Positions 52,530-62,004 are shown, counted from the stretch's first letter. The stretch is DNA of 64,000 nucleotides from Bradymonas sp963697525 (GCA_963697525.1 OY969087.1:6820001-6884000), one strand, 5' to 3'. Program-made: numbers and translations. The notes: a model not told the origin generated them from the letters alone.

Positions 52530-53567
52530 ATGAAAGATTCGAAACTGCTGCTGGTAGCGCTATTGCTGCTGGCGGCATGTAGTAATACTCCCGCCCACCG
52601 GAATGCCGGCGCCGATGATGCCGGCGCCGATGATGCCGGAACGTGCGCCTCGGCGAACTGCGACACGTTCGGCCACGATGCCGACCTCTCCACGGTTGGC
52701 GACGCGGACGCGTTCCTAGATGCCTGGGACCGGTCAGACGCCCACGCCGTCTCCGATGCCGGGGCGCAGGACCTTGATGGCTCGCCATCGTCGCCAGACG
52801 CTATGACCCACGATTCCGGCCCTGATGGCAGCGATGCGGGCGCGGACGGTCCCTGGCAGCCGGCTCCGGGGACGACGTGGCAGTGGCAACTCCAGGGCAC
52901 CATCGATACCAGTGTCGACGCCCAGATGTACGACATCGACCTCTTCGACACCCCCCAGCACGTCATCGACACCCTGCACGCCGATGGCCGCGTCGTGATC
53001 TGTTATTTTTCGGCGGGGACCTACGAGGACTGGCGACCCGACAAGGACCGATTCAACGCCTCGGACTACGGTAACGCCCTGCCCGACTGGCCAGGCGAAT
53101 ACTGGCTGGACGTGCGCTCCCAGAACGTTCGAACCATCATGCAGAGCCGGCTCGACCTCGCCACCAGCAAGGACTGTGACGGCGTCGAACCCGACAATGT
53201 CGACGGCGTCACCAACAACCCGGGCTTCGACTTTACCCGCCAGGACCAGATCGATTACGACCGATTCTTGGCCACCCAGGCCCATGCCCGTGGGCTGTCC
53301 GTCGGCCTCAAAAACGCCTTGGAGTTCATCCCCGAGTTGCAGTCGGACTTCGACTGGGCCCTCAACGAGGAGTGCCTCTCCTACGATGAGTGCGATGCGC
53401 TCTTGCCGTTTATCCAGGCGGGGAAGGCGGTCTTTCACACCGAATATGTCGACGCCAAGTCAAACGGGCCGACGAAACGGGCTCAGGTCTGCGCGGCCAG
53501 CCCGGCCGGGTTTTCGACCCTCATCAAGACCTGGGATCTCGACGCCTGGCGGTTGACCTGCCCCTGA
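52530..53567 (+). CDS. Lipoprotein with GH114 (endo-alpha-1,4-polygalactosaminidase-like) domain
   Basis: 345 residues: lipobox L-A-A-C, a spacer with an in-frame 15-bp repeat (G-A-D-D-A twice), then a TIM-barrel domain of the GH114 group from about 115: T-W-Q-W-Q-L-Q-G, Y-F-S-A-G-T-Y-E-D-W-R and D-G-V-E-P-D-N-V-D, which carries the proposed catalytic acid. These enzymes cleave galactosaminogalactan-like exopolysaccharide. Likely acts on an extracellular matrix. Confidence 0.85.
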   Translation: MKDSKLLLVALLLLAACSNTPAHRNAGADDAGADDAGTCASANCDTFGHDADLSTVGDADAFLDAWDRSDAHAVSDAGAQDLDGSPSSPDAMTHDSGPDGSDAGADGPWQPAPGTTWQWQLQGTIDTSVDAQMYDIDLFDTPQHVIDTLHADGRVVICYFSAGTYEDWRPDKDRFNASDYGNALPDWPGEYWLDVRSQNVRTIMQSRLDLATSKDCDGVEPDNVDGVTNNPGFDFTRQDQIDYDRFLATQAHARGLSVGLKNALEFIPELQSDFDWALNEECLSYDECDALLPFIQAGKAVFHTEYVDAKSNGPTKRAQVCAASPAGFSTLIKTWDLDAWRLTCP

Positions 53568-53595
53568 GCACAGCGCCGGCCGCTGTTGGCTCGCA

Positions 53596-53730
53596 CACCC
53601 GCCTATCGTGCGCTTGTCACGGTGTCTGACACCATTTTCGCACCCGCCTATCGTGCGCTTGTCACGGTGTCTGACACCATTTCCGCACCCGCCTATCGTG
53701 CGCTTGTCACGGTGTCTGACACCATTTCTG
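53596..53730. repeat. Three REP palindromes in 45-bp tandem units
   Basis: Units start at 53596, 53641 and 53686. Each is cacccgcctatcgtgcgctt, then gtcac, the core and atttc. Cores at 53621-53633, 53666-53678 and 53711-53723. Located after the GH114 stop. Confidence 0.95.
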
Positions 53731-53801
53731 TCGGTACGCTTCCGGTAACATTGCGTTTGCGCTATCGTCGATCGACTCCTCGGCCCCTGTTGTGACGCCG
53801 T

Positions 53802-54515
53802 ATGCCCTCAGCCGCCTCCGATACCGCCGTTGTGCTGTTTGCTCGCGCCCCCGAGCGCGAAGCCAAACGGCTCGGGCTGGGTGTGCTCGCCGAGCGGCGC
53901 GTGCATGCCACGCTGGTCCAGCGCACCCTCGATCTGGTCACGGGCGTGCCCGACGCCGACGCCGTCGTCGCCCTCGACGGCGCTGTTGCCTGCGCGCAAG
54001 CGGCCCACGTCGTCCAACAGATCGGCCACTCCTTCGAGGAGCGCCTGCTGTACGTCCTGCGCCACACCCGGGCGCTGGGCTACCGGCGCATCGTGGTCGT
54101 CGGCACGGACACCCCGTCGATGAGCGTCGAGGACCTGCACGCCGCGGCGACCTCGGCTGAGGTCGTCGTGGGCCCGTCGACCGACGGCGGCATCTACCTG
54201 CTGGGCTTCGACGCCGACGACCTCGAGCTGCTCGACGGCCTGCCCTGGCAGACCGACGCCGTGTTGCGCAGCGTGTGCGCACGCTTCGGCCACACCGCGG
54301 TCACCTTGCTGGCGGCGAAGTCCGACGTGGACGATCCCCGCGACGCCTACCGCGCGCAGCGTCAACTCGCCCACCAGGTGCGCGCCGCCCTGGGCCTCGC
54401 CCTCGACAACCGCCCGGCGGGCGTCTGCTGGCGCTTACCCCACGCCCCTTCCATCCTCGAGCACCTGCACCTGGGGGATACCTCCGCCGCGCGCGCCCCG
54501 CCCCCATCGGCGTGA
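53802..54515 (+). CDS. DUF2064/TIGR04282 family glycosyltransferase-like protein
   Basis: 237 residues of nucleotidyl/glycosyltransferase-A fold: V-V-L-F-A-R-A-P near the N-terminus, V-V-G-T-D-T-P-S in the middle and V-G-P-S-T-D-G-G-I-Y-L-L-G later, the DUF2064 signature. Related to CofC and molybdopterin nucleotidyltransferases; the substrate is unknown. Starts after the REP triplet; no strong ribosome site. Confidence 0.82.
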   Translation: MPSAASDTAVVLFARAPEREAKRLGLGVLAERRVHATLVQRTLDLVTGVPDADAVVALDGAVACAQAAHVVQQIGHSFEERLLYVLRHTRALGYRRIVVVGTDTPSMSVEDLHAAATSAEVVVGPSTDGGIYLLGFDADDLELLDGLPWQTDAVLRSVCARFGHTAVTLLAAKSDVDDPRDAYRAQRQLAHQVRAALGLALDNRPAGVCWRLPHAPSILEHLHLGDTSAARAPPPSA

Positions 54516-54632
54516 CGGTTCCCTAATACTAACGGCTGAGTTTCTCGAATCAGGTGGATGCCCAGCCGCGTCTGGACTGGTGCGCATGCGCTGCGTCAAT
54601 GCGGCAACCGCATCCATATGCAAGGTGTTCGA

Positions 54633-56036
54633 ATGTCATCTACCATATTGTGGGTGGCGTTGGCGGTGTACGCCCTCGTCATGTTTGTGTTTTCACCGCG
54701 GGCCAAGAGCTTCGCGACCTTCTTCGCCGGCAAGAGCGACCAGGGCAAGTCGGTGGGCCTGGGCATGCTCGTCGGCTCCATCGTCATCTCCTGGCTGTTC
54801 GCCAAGTCCATCACCAACGCCGCGAACCTCGCCGGCACCTACGGCATCGTCGGCTCGGTGGCCTACGCCGGGTGGTACCTGTCCATTCCCGTGGCCGGCG
54901 TGGTCCTCTACGCCATTCGCAAGCGCCTTGGCGCCGGCTCCATCGGCGAATTCATCACCTCCAAATACGGCCGCGCGGCGACCCTGGCGTACACCCTGGT
55001 GGTGATGATTCGGCTGTTCAACGAGGTGTGGTCGAACTCGGCGGTGGTGGGGGCGTACTTCGGCCAGTCCGGCTCGGCGGCCTACTTCGGCGGGGCGCTT
55101 GCGTTTACCGCCATCACGCTGCTGTACAGCGTGCGCGGCGGGCTTCGAAGCTCGATTTTCACCGACGGCATCCAATTTCTGGTCGCCATCTTCTTGCTGG
55201 TGTTCATCCTGGCTCTGGTGGTGCCCACCTCGGGCGCCACCGCCATTCTCTCCAGCGGCCATTGGACCCTGGCCGGCGGGGTCGACCTGCTGCTGGTCGG
55301 CCTGTTGCAGTCGTTCAGCTACCCGTTTCACGACCCCGTGCTCACCGACCGCGGCTTCATTACCAATACCAAGACCATGCTCGTCGGCTATGTCATCGCC
55401 GGGGTGCTCGCCGCCGGGTTCATCGTCGTGTTCGGCTTCATCGGCGTGCATGGCCATCTGGCCGGCATCGACATCTCGCAGGACGCCCCCCTGGCCGTCG
55501 CCCGCTCGTTCGGCGTGGCCACACTGGCGACCATGAGCGTGATCATGATGGTCGCCGCCGGCTCCACCCTCGACTCCACGCTGTCCTCGTTCAGCAAGGC
55601 GTTCGTCGTCGACCTGGGCGCGCGCACCGAGACGGGCACCGCCACCCCGGTCATCGGCCGCTTGACCCGCTGGCTGGCCACCGCCGACACCCTGGTGGTG
55701 GGGCGGGCGACCATGGTGGTCACCGTCATCGTGGGGACGCTTCCACTCTTTGCCGGCGCCCACATCCTCAAAGCTACCACCGTCAGCGGCACGATGGTGC
55801 TCGGGCTCGCCCCCATCTTCTTGCTCTTCGCCTGGCAAAAGGCCGGCCGTTTCGCCTTTCACTGTGCTCTGTGGCCGGGCGTGGTGCTGGGCATCCTCTT
55901 TGCCGCCGGCGCGATCCCCGCGTCGTGGGCGCTGGGCGACGGCCACTACAAAATGCTGCTGGGCGTCAACGTCTGGGGCACCGCCATCGTCTTCGCCGGC
56001 TTTGTCGGCGGCGCGTTGCTCGACGCCGCCGGGTGA
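54633..56036 (+). CDS. Sodium:solute symporter family (SSF) transporter
   Basis: 467 residues with about 13 transmembrane helices and the SSF pattern: F-F-A-G-K-S after TM1, S-I-V-I-S-W-L-F-A-K-S, Y-S-V-R-G-G-L-R-S-S-I-F-T-D-G-I-Q (the SSF signature), and M-V-A-A-G-S-T-L-D-S-T-L-S-S. It brings in a solute with Na+. ATG at 54633 has aagg 8 bases upstream. The convergent GH97 gene beside it raises the possibility of a sugar substrate. Confidence 0.87.
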   Translation: MSSTILWVALAVYALVMFVFSPRAKSFATFFAGKSDQGKSVGLGMLVGSIVISWLFAKSITNAANLAGTYGIVGSVAYAGWYLSIPVAGVVLYAIRKRLGAGSIGEFITSKYGRAATLAYTLVVMIRLFNEVWSNSAVVGAYFGQSGSAAYFGGALAFTAITLLYSVRGGLRSSIFTDGIQFLVAIFLLVFILALVVPTSGATAILSSGHWTLAGGVDLLLVGLLQSFSYPFHDPVLTDRGFITNTKTMLVGYVIAGVLAAGFIVVFGFIGVHGHLAGIDISQDAPLAVARSFGVATLATMSVIMMVAAGSTLDSTLSSFSKAFVVDLGARTETGTATPVIGRLTRWLATADTLVVGRATMVVTVIVGTLPLFAGAHILKATTVSGTMVLGLAPIFLLFAWQKAGRFAFHCALWPGVVLGILFAAGAIPASWALGDGHYKMLLGVNVWGTAIVFAGFVGGALLDAAG

Positions 56037-56066
56037 ACACGGCGCGGGGATTGGCGGCTCGCGCGC

Positions 56067-58160
56067 TCAGGGCGCGAGCGTGCACACGAACCCGTCGCTG
56101 GCCGCCAGGTCGACCTCCAGCCCCTGATCGGGGCCCACGGTCACCTGCCGGGTCTGCACCGCATCGGGTGCCGCGCCCGACACGATGCACTGGCCCTGCA
56201 AGGTGGCGTCGCCCAAAAAGCCTTTGGGCATCTGGGCGGTGACCGCGCCGTCGTTGCCGTTGAGCCCACCGACGTACCAGGTCTGCCCGTGACGCCGGGC
56301 GAGCACGACGTGGCTCGACGGGTCGCCCTCGACCAGGCGCGTCTCGTCCCAGGTCACCGGCACCTGCTTCATGAACTGCTCGATGACCGGGTAGTCGGCA
56401 AAGACCTTACCGTAGCCCTCCTCGGTGCTGCCGTCGGCGCGGTCGGAGAAATGCTGCAGCCCGGACTCGAAGACCACCGACTCCGCCAGGCTGTGCGCGT
56501 AGGTGATGCCCGCCTTGTCCAGCGCCGCCTCGAAGGCCACCGGCGTATAGTCCATCGAGCCGACCACGTTTCGCGTAAACGCATAGATGACGTCGGTGGA
56601 GGCGTCGGGCATGTTGAAGCCCTGGTAGTATTCCGCGCCGCGCACGGCCTCCTGGGTCATCAGATTGGGGTAGGTGCGCTGCCAGCCGCGCGGCAGGGTG
56701 CATCCGTGGAAGTTGACCATCAGGTGGTGGTCGGCGGCGTCTTTCAAAATGCCGATATATTGCTGGATGCGGTCCTGCTTGTCGCTCTCGAAGAAGTCGA
56801 CCTTGATGCCAGTGACGCCCCAGTCCTCGAGCTTCTGCATCTCGGCGCGGCGCACCTGGGGGTCGAGCATGCGGTCACGCGGCGTCTGGCTGGGCTGGGA
56901 GGTGTGCTCACCGCCGGAGTTGTACCACAAAAACAGGCCCACCCCGCGGCTGTCGGCGTCGGCGACCAGCGCCGGGATCTGGGTGGCCGGATCGGACCAC
57001 TTGTCCCACTTGGCGTCGATGAGGTCGTACTCCCAGCCCATGCTCTGGGCGAATTGGATGTAGTCGCGCTGCAGCGCCGGGTCGCCGGTGCCCTGGGAGA
57101 ACCACGACCAGGCAACCCGGCCGGGCTTGGCCCAGCTGGGGTCGTCGATGGTCGACGGGCGGCTCAGGTCGTCGACCAGCGTGGACTCGACCACGTCGGC
57201 CAGGTCCCCCACGATCATTACCCGCCACGGCGTCTGAAGCGGAAGCGTGCCCACCGGATCGACCTCGCCGACGCCCTGGCCCTCCTCCTCGGAGGGCAGG
57301 CGCACGCGGTAGACCCCGTCGACCGGCTTTTGGTGCAGGCGCGTGCCCGCATAATTGGCGTCCAGGTCGGCCTCGGTCACCATCAACCAGGTGCCCCCCT
57401 GCCCCAGCTCGAACAGCGCCGGGTACGCCCAGCCGCTATTCGGCGCCGGGTCACCCACGCTGACCTTCTTATAGCCGCCCTCATAGGTGCCGGCGAGCAG
57501 GCCGCCGAAGATGTCGTAGGGGGCCATCCAGCCGGTGGCGTCCTGCGGAATGGCAAACCCGGAGTCTTCGCCCACCACGGTGTAGGCACCGTCGCCCTCG
57601 ACGCGGTAGCGGTAGGCCACGCCGTCGTCGTCGGCCCGGAAGATGATGTCGAGCGCCGCGCCGTCGGCGTCGACGAGGCGAAGCGTTCGGCGCACGCCCT
57701 CGTACTGGCGATGGTGGCGCTTGCCGACCTTCATCTCGTAGCTTCCGGAGACGTCCTCCGAACCCTGATCGACCACGCACACATCGGTGAGCCAGTGGTG
57801 CTGGTCGGTGTGCATGCCCAGCGGCGACCACCGCAGCACCGGCTCGCCGTCGCGCGTGAGCCGATAGTACAGCGCGGGCCCATCCGGGAAATCGGCCGTC
57901 CCGCCGAGGTCCTCGATGCCGAGCTCGACCTTGAGTCGCCCATTGGGTGAGGATACCGTCCACGGGCCCGCCTCACATGGGGGATGGGAGGCGTCCGCGG
58001 TGTCCGTGGCGTCGCCGCCCGCATCCACGCCCACGTCGAGCGCCGAGTGATGGGTGCCAGCCCCGGAGTCACGACATGCGCTGGTGACGACGCCCATCCC
58101 CAACGCGACCGCCATCGCCCCCATCCACCGATTCGTCCTGCACCCCACCCGTCGCTCCAT
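56067..58160 (-). CDS. GH97 family glycoside hydrolase lipoprotein
   Basis: 697 residues. Lipobox T-S-A-C and an Asp spacer precede the GH97 layout: N-terminal beta-supersandwich (V-S-S-P-N-G-R-L-K-V-E-L), a (beta/alpha)8 barrel with W-S-W-F-S-Q-G, Y-D-L-I-D-A-K-W and K-V-D-F-F-E-S-D, and a C-terminal beta domain. GH97 enzymes are calcium-dependent alpha-glucosidases or alpha-galactosidases; the K-V-D-F-F-E segment suggests an Asp nucleophile and so the retaining branch. Start at 58160 follows gggagtgtggg. Confidence 0.88.
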   Translation of the reverse strand: MERRVGCRTNRWMGAMAVALGMGVVTSACRDSGAGTHHSALDVGVDAGGDATDTADASHPPCEAGPWTVSSPNGRLKVELGIEDLGGTADFPDGPALYYRLTRDGEPVLRWSPLGMHTDQHHWLTDVCVVDQGSEDVSGSYEMKVGKRHHRQYEGVRRTLRLVDADGAALDIIFRADDDGVAYRYRVEGDGAYTVVGEDSGFAIPQDATGWMAPYDIFGGLLAGTYEGGYKKVSVGDPAPNSGWAYPALFELGQGGTWLMVTEADLDANYAGTRLHQKPVDGVYRVRLPSEEEGQGVGEVDPVGTLPLQTPWRVMIVGDLADVVESTLVDDLSRPSTIDDPSWAKPGRVAWSWFSQGTGDPALQRDYIQFAQSMGWEYDLIDAKWDKWSDPATQIPALVADADSRGVGLFLWYNSGGEHTSQPSQTPRDRMLDPQVRRAEMQKLEDWGVTGIKVDFFESDKQDRIQQYIGILKDAADHHLMVNFHGCTLPRGWQRTYPNLMTQEAVRGAEYYQGFNMPDASTDVIYAFTRNVVGSMDYTPVAFEAALDKAGITYAHSLAESVVFESGLQHFSDRADGSTEEGYGKVFADYPVIEQFMKQVPVTWDETRLVEGDPSSHVVLARRHGQTWYVGGLNGNDGAVTAQMPKGFLGDATLQGQCIVSGAAPDAVQTRQVTVGPDQGLEVDLAASDGFVCTLAP

Positions 58161-58311
58161 CCCACACTCCCGGTAGCCGTCGAGAAACACCGCAATGGCT
58201 CAATTGTAGCGAGCTGGGGCCAACCCACAACCGCCATCCGCTGGACAAACGGGTCTTCGTGCCAAGCTTGCCGGTCCATCTTCTTGCAGACCACACGTCG
58301 GGCAATGGGCA

Positions 58312-58857
58312 ATGATCGAGAACTTACGATGCCGCTGGCACGGTGGCTTTCGCGGGCGGGCGAGCGCCGGTGTGCTGGCGGTGCTGGTGCTTCTAGCCAG
58401 CGGCTGCGTGCCCGGGGGCGGAGGCATCCACACCCAGGAAGACCCGCACGCCGACGCCGTGCGCAACGTCGAGCTTCGCTTCTCGCTCGACGACAGCATC
58501 CGCGGCGACCTCGACCGGCCCGCCCACGGGATCGTACGCGGCAACCTGTACCGGACCGAGGACGTCGGCGCCTTTGGCCCGTCCGACAGCGCCGTGCCCC
58601 TGGCCAGCATCGACCCCACCGCCGTCGACCTGACTGACAAGCAGGTCAGCGAGGCGTACTGGCGAAGCAAGACCCTGCCGGCGGGCAAGGTGACCTTTTT
58701 GGGCTACGTGGACCTCGATCGCAGCGGCGGCGACGACCCCGACGACGGCGAACCGGTGACCTTGCCGGCGACCAACCGGTTTGAGCTGCGCCAGGACACC
58801 GCCCTTCTGCAGGTCACCATCTCGTTCGATTACGTCAAGGGAAGCCTGGGATTTTGA
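58312..58857 (+). CDS. Small lipoprotein of unknown function
   Basis: 181 residues; signal helix ending in lipobox L-A-S-G-C, then Pro/Gly spacer and a beta-rich domain with R-F-S-L-D-D-S-I-R-G-D and G-Y-V-D-L-D-R-S-G-G-D. No family recognised. Divergent from GH97. Confidence 0.65.
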   Translation: MIENLRCRWHGGFRGRASAGVLAVLVLLASGCVPGGGGIHTQEDPHADAVRNVELRFSLDDSIRGDLDRPAHGIVRGNLYRTEDVGAFGPSDSAVPLASIDPTAVDLTDKQVSEAYWRSKTLPAGKVTFLGYVDLDRSGGDDPDDGEPVTLPATNRFELRQDTALLQVTISFDYVKGSLGF

Positions 58858-58946
58858 GCCCGCCGAGGACGCCTGCGCAACAACTTCCTTCCCGGCGGGC
58901 GCGGCGTGCTTATTTTGTAGGCTCGAACAATGACGAGGAGGAAGTA

Positions 58947-59366
58947 ATGGTCATCCAATGTCCCAGCTGCGCCCAGAAGAACCGCATCCCCGCCAGCAAG
59001 GTCGACCAGACCGCCAAATGTGGCAATTGCCACCACGCCATCACCGCCACCGGTGCGCCCGTGCCCGTGGGTGCGTCGGCGTTTCAGGATCTGCTCGAGC
59101 ACTCCCCGCTGCCGGTGGTGGTCGACTTCTGGGCACCGTGGTGCGGGCCGTGCCGCATGGCCGCGCCCGAGGTCGCCAAGCTCGCCGAGCGCTACGCCGG
59201 CAAGGTCGTCGTCGCCAAGCTCAACACCGAAGACCACCCTCAGATCGCCCAGCAGCAGGGCGTGCGCGGCATCCCCATGTTCGCCCTGTACAAAAACGGC
59301 GAGCGCGCGAGCACCCAGACCGGCTTTATGAGCGCCGACCAACTCGCCCGCGGCCTGGGCCTGTAG
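58947..59366 (+). CDS. trxC: Thioredoxin 2 (zinc-finger thioredoxin)
   Basis: 139 residues. N-terminal zinc ribbon C-P-S-C ... C-G-N-C, then a thioredoxin fold with W-A-P-W-C-G-P-C-R and the cis-Pro segment G-I-P-M. TrxC-type proteins reduce cytoplasmic disulfides and are induced under oxidative stress in other bacteria. Start at 58947 has gaggaggaa. Confidence 0.93.
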   Translation: MVIQCPSCAQKNRIPASKVDQTAKCGNCHHAITATGAPVPVGASAFQDLLEHSPLPVVVDFWAPWCGPCRMAAPEVAKLAERYAGKVVVAKLNTEDHPQIAQQQGVRGIPMFALYKNGERASTQTGFMSADQLARGLGL

Positions 59367-59519
59367 CCGATGGGCCGCGCGCCCTCACGCCATTGACTTG
59401 CCTCGATGCGATCACACCATACAATGCGCAGGCGATAGTCATGCGTGGTCGTGTTGGCTCGCCGACGTCGTGGACGTCGTCGAAGCCGCCAGCGCGCGCG
59501 ATCCCTCGAGGAGTCAATT

Positions 59520-60065
59520 ATGCCCATCGCCGTCGAGTTCTATTTCGACGACGCGTTTTGCGACCGGGTCGGTGAGATCTGGCAGCAGATGAGCGCGGCG
59601 GGGCTCGGCGAGTGGGTGCGCCAGATCGGCACCGAGCCGCACCTGAGCCTGGCGGTCTTCGACGACGACGTCGACCGCGACGCCCTGATGGAGGTGACCG
59701 GCCAATTTGCCCACGGCTTTCGCTCCCTCGAGCTCCGCTTCGCCAGCATCGGCGTGTTTCCCATTCAAGAAAACATCGTATTCCTCTCCCCCACGCCCAC
59801 CGAGCACCTCCTGGACGTCCACCGCGCCTACCACACCCTGTTGGACCTCGCCGGGTTGTCCTGCCGCCCGTATTACGTGCCCGATGCGTGGGTGCCCCAC
59901 TGCACCATCGGCGCCAAGCTCGATCCCGAGCAGGTAGGCCCGACCATCGAGCTCTGCCAGCGCCACTTCGACTTCCCGCCGGCCGTTTGCACGGCGCTGG
60001 GCATCGTGGAAGTGCCGCCGGTCGCCGAGCTCGCGCGCTGGGATCTACGTCCCCCCCGCCCATAA
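59520..60065 (+). CDS. 2H phosphoesterase (2'-5' RNA ligase-like)
   Basis: 181 residues with the two tandem H-x-S/T-x motifs of the 2H superfamily: E-P-H-L-S-L-A-V in the first half and V-P-H-C-T-I-G-A in the second. Members open or form 2',3' or 2',5' phosphodiester links; the substrate is open. The start at 59520 has gaggag. Confidence 0.88.
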   Translation: MPIAVEFYFDDAFCDRVGEIWQQMSAAGLGEWVRQIGTEPHLSLAVFDDDVDRDALMEVTGQFAHGFRSLELRFASIGVFPIQENIVFLSPTPTEHLLDVHRAYHTLLDLAGLSCRPYYVPDAWVPHCTIGAKLDPEQVGPTIELCQRHFDFPPAVCTALGIVEVPPVAELARWDLRPPRP

Positions 60066-60084
60066 AGCGCCCGACAATATGCCC

Positions 60085-61965
60085 TTATGGGGTGGGCAGG
60101 CGCTTGAAGATGTAGATGTCGTTGCCGCCCGTCGCCGGGCGGGTGGTGGCGTCGTCGAATTGAATGCTGCCCTCGAAGGCGCCCGCGGCGATGATGTTGT
60201 CCGAGGGGTCGACGGCGACCAGGTGGGGCAGGGGCCCGTTGGTACGCTCGTCGCCGCCCAGATTTTGCGCCCACCGATAGCTGTTGGAGGTATCGTAGCT
60301 GGCCAGGAACAGGTCTCCGGAATCCCCCAGCAACGCCGCGGCGCCGCCCAGATTGGCATTCCCGCCAAAGACGCCCGACCACACGACATAGCCCTTGGAG
60401 CTGACGGCCACGCCGCGGCCGTCATCGCTGTCCTGGCTGCTGATGCTGCGCGCCCAGATCGGCTGCATCGTGTCGCCCTGGACGGCCAACAAGAAGGCGT
60501 CCCGGCTGCCGGTGTTGTTGTCCAGGGTTCGCTGCGGCGAGGTGGCGTAGACGAAGCTGGCGCTCTCGAAATGGCCGGTGACGTAGACCTTGGCCGGGGT
60601 CGTGGCGCTGACGGCGATGTCGTGGGCGAAGTCAATCTGGTCCCCGCCGTAGTGGCGCATGGCGTCGACGCTGCCATCGGGCTTGTACTTGGCCAGCAGC
60701 ACGTCGTATACGCCGGCCGACGCCGGGGAATCCGTGGTGTTGCTAAACTGAATGCCCGAGGCATAGCTCGCCGCGACGTAGATATGATTGGCGGCGTCGA
60801 CGGCGACCGAGGGCTGCTTGCCGCCGCAGTCATCGCAGGCCGGGCCGCCGAAGGTTTGAGCCCAAAGCGCGTCACCGGTGGTGCTGAATTTGGCCACGAA
60901 GGTGTCCGAGGAGCCGCTCGGGCCGGTGGTGGCGCCGACGTCGGCGCCGTTGCCAAAGCTGGTGCCCGTGGTCGCCGCGCCGACCACGACAACCTGGTCG
61001 TTGCCGTCGATACTCAGGTCGTCGCCGCTGTCGTAATTCGAGTTGTCACTGCCAAATCGCCGCGCGAAGCTCACGTCGCCGCCGGCGTCGAATTTGACCA
61101 GAAAAATGTCGCCGGCCCCGGCACTCTGCAGCGTCTCGCTGCCCACCGTCATGGTGTTGTGGAACATGCCCGTGACCCACACGGCGTGGTGGGAGTCCAC
61201 GCCCACCCCGTAGGCGACGTCGCTGTCGGCGTAGGTCGCGCCGTCGTTGCCGAAAGACGTGCTCCACACGACCGAGCCGTCGGGGGCGTATTTGACGACG
61301 AACGCGTCGGTGCCCCCGTTGCTCGTAAGCGTCTCGCCATTTCCCACCGAGATGGTGTCGCGAAACGCCCCGACGGCGTAGACATTGCCCTGGTCATCGG
61401 TCGTCAGCGCCTCGATGGAGTCCCGTTGGGAGCTGCCCGTCGCCTGGTGCCACAGGATCTTGCAGCGCAGCAACGAGGCGCAATCGCTGTCGTCGCAGTC
61501 GACGGCGTTGTCACAATCGTTGTCCAGCCGGTCGCCGCACTGCGTGGGCTGCTCGCTGGCCGCCGTGGGTTGGCAGGTGGGCGCGTCCGGGGTCGCGTCC
61601 CGGACATCGGCACCGGTGTCTGACGCGGGCGCATCCGGGGTGGCGTCGTGGGTGACATCACCGGCATCGGCGACCGGCGAGGTGTCGGGATCGGACGCGG
61701 CATCGGCGACGTCGGCGACGTCGGCATCGACGGGATTGCTATCGTCGCCGGCATCGGCGGGCTGCTCGGCCTGACATACGCCTATTCCGTCGGCGTGGGG
61801 CACGCACGCCCAGCCCGGCAGACAGTCGGACGCGCTGTCGCAGTGGAAACGATGTGTGCGCACGCCCAGGTCGGGCTGGCAGCCCACCAGGACGAGCAGC
61901 GCCGCGGCGAGCGTCGGGCGAACGATCCGAAAGAATATAGAACTCACACAAGCCTCGGGAATCAC
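60085..61965 (-). CDS. Lipoprotein with SBBP-type beta-propeller repeats
   Basis: 626 residues: lipobox L-V-G-C, a Cys-rich EGF-like stretch (C-D-S-A-S-D-C-L-P-G-W-A-C), an Asp/Ala spacer with 9-bp repeats, C-G-D-x-L-D-N-D-C-D (a calcium-binding MYXO-type motif), then about seven repeats of D-A-F-V-V-K-Y-x-x-D-G-x-V-x-W ... G-N-V-Y-V-x-G, the SBBP propeller. Probably surface-exposed; no enzymatic role indicated. Confidence 0.82.
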   Translation of the reverse strand: MIPEACVSSIFFRIVRPTLAAALLVLVGCQPDLGVRTHRFHCDSASDCLPGWACVPHADGIGVCQAEQPADAGDDSNPVDADVADVADAASDPDTSPVADAGDVTHDATPDAPASDTGADVRDATPDAPTCQPTAASEQPTQCGDRLDNDCDNAVDCDDSDCASLLRCKILWHQATGSSQRDSIEALTTDDQGNVYAVGAFRDTISVGNGETLTSNGGTDAFVVKYAPDGSVVWSTSFGNDGATYADSDVAYGVGVDSHHAVWVTGMFHNTMTVGSETLQSAGAGDIFLVKFDAGGDVSFARRFGSDNSNYDSGDDLSIDGNDQVVVVGAATTGTSFGNGADVGATTGPSGSSDTFVAKFSTTGDALWAQTFGGPACDDCGGKQPSVAVDAANHIYVAASYASGIQFSNTTDSPASAGVYDVLLAKYKPDGSVDAMRHYGGDQIDFAHDIAVSATTPAKVYVTGHFESASFVYATSPQRTLDNNTGSRDAFLLAVQGDTMQPIWARSISSQDSDDGRGVAVSSKGYVVWSGVFGGNANLGGAAALLGDSGDLFLASYDTSNSYRWAQNLGGDERTNGPLPHLVAVDPSDNIIAAGAFEGSIQFDDATTRPATGGNDIYIFKRLPTP

Positions 61966-62004
61966 GATGGGTTCTCGGGGGTCAGCCGTTGGATGGCGAA
62001 CGGG

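Noticed and set aside
61611..61625. Another REP core near ggtgtctgac
   Set aside because: Only half the palindrome is present and it lies inside the coding sequence of the propeller lipoprotein; likely chance.
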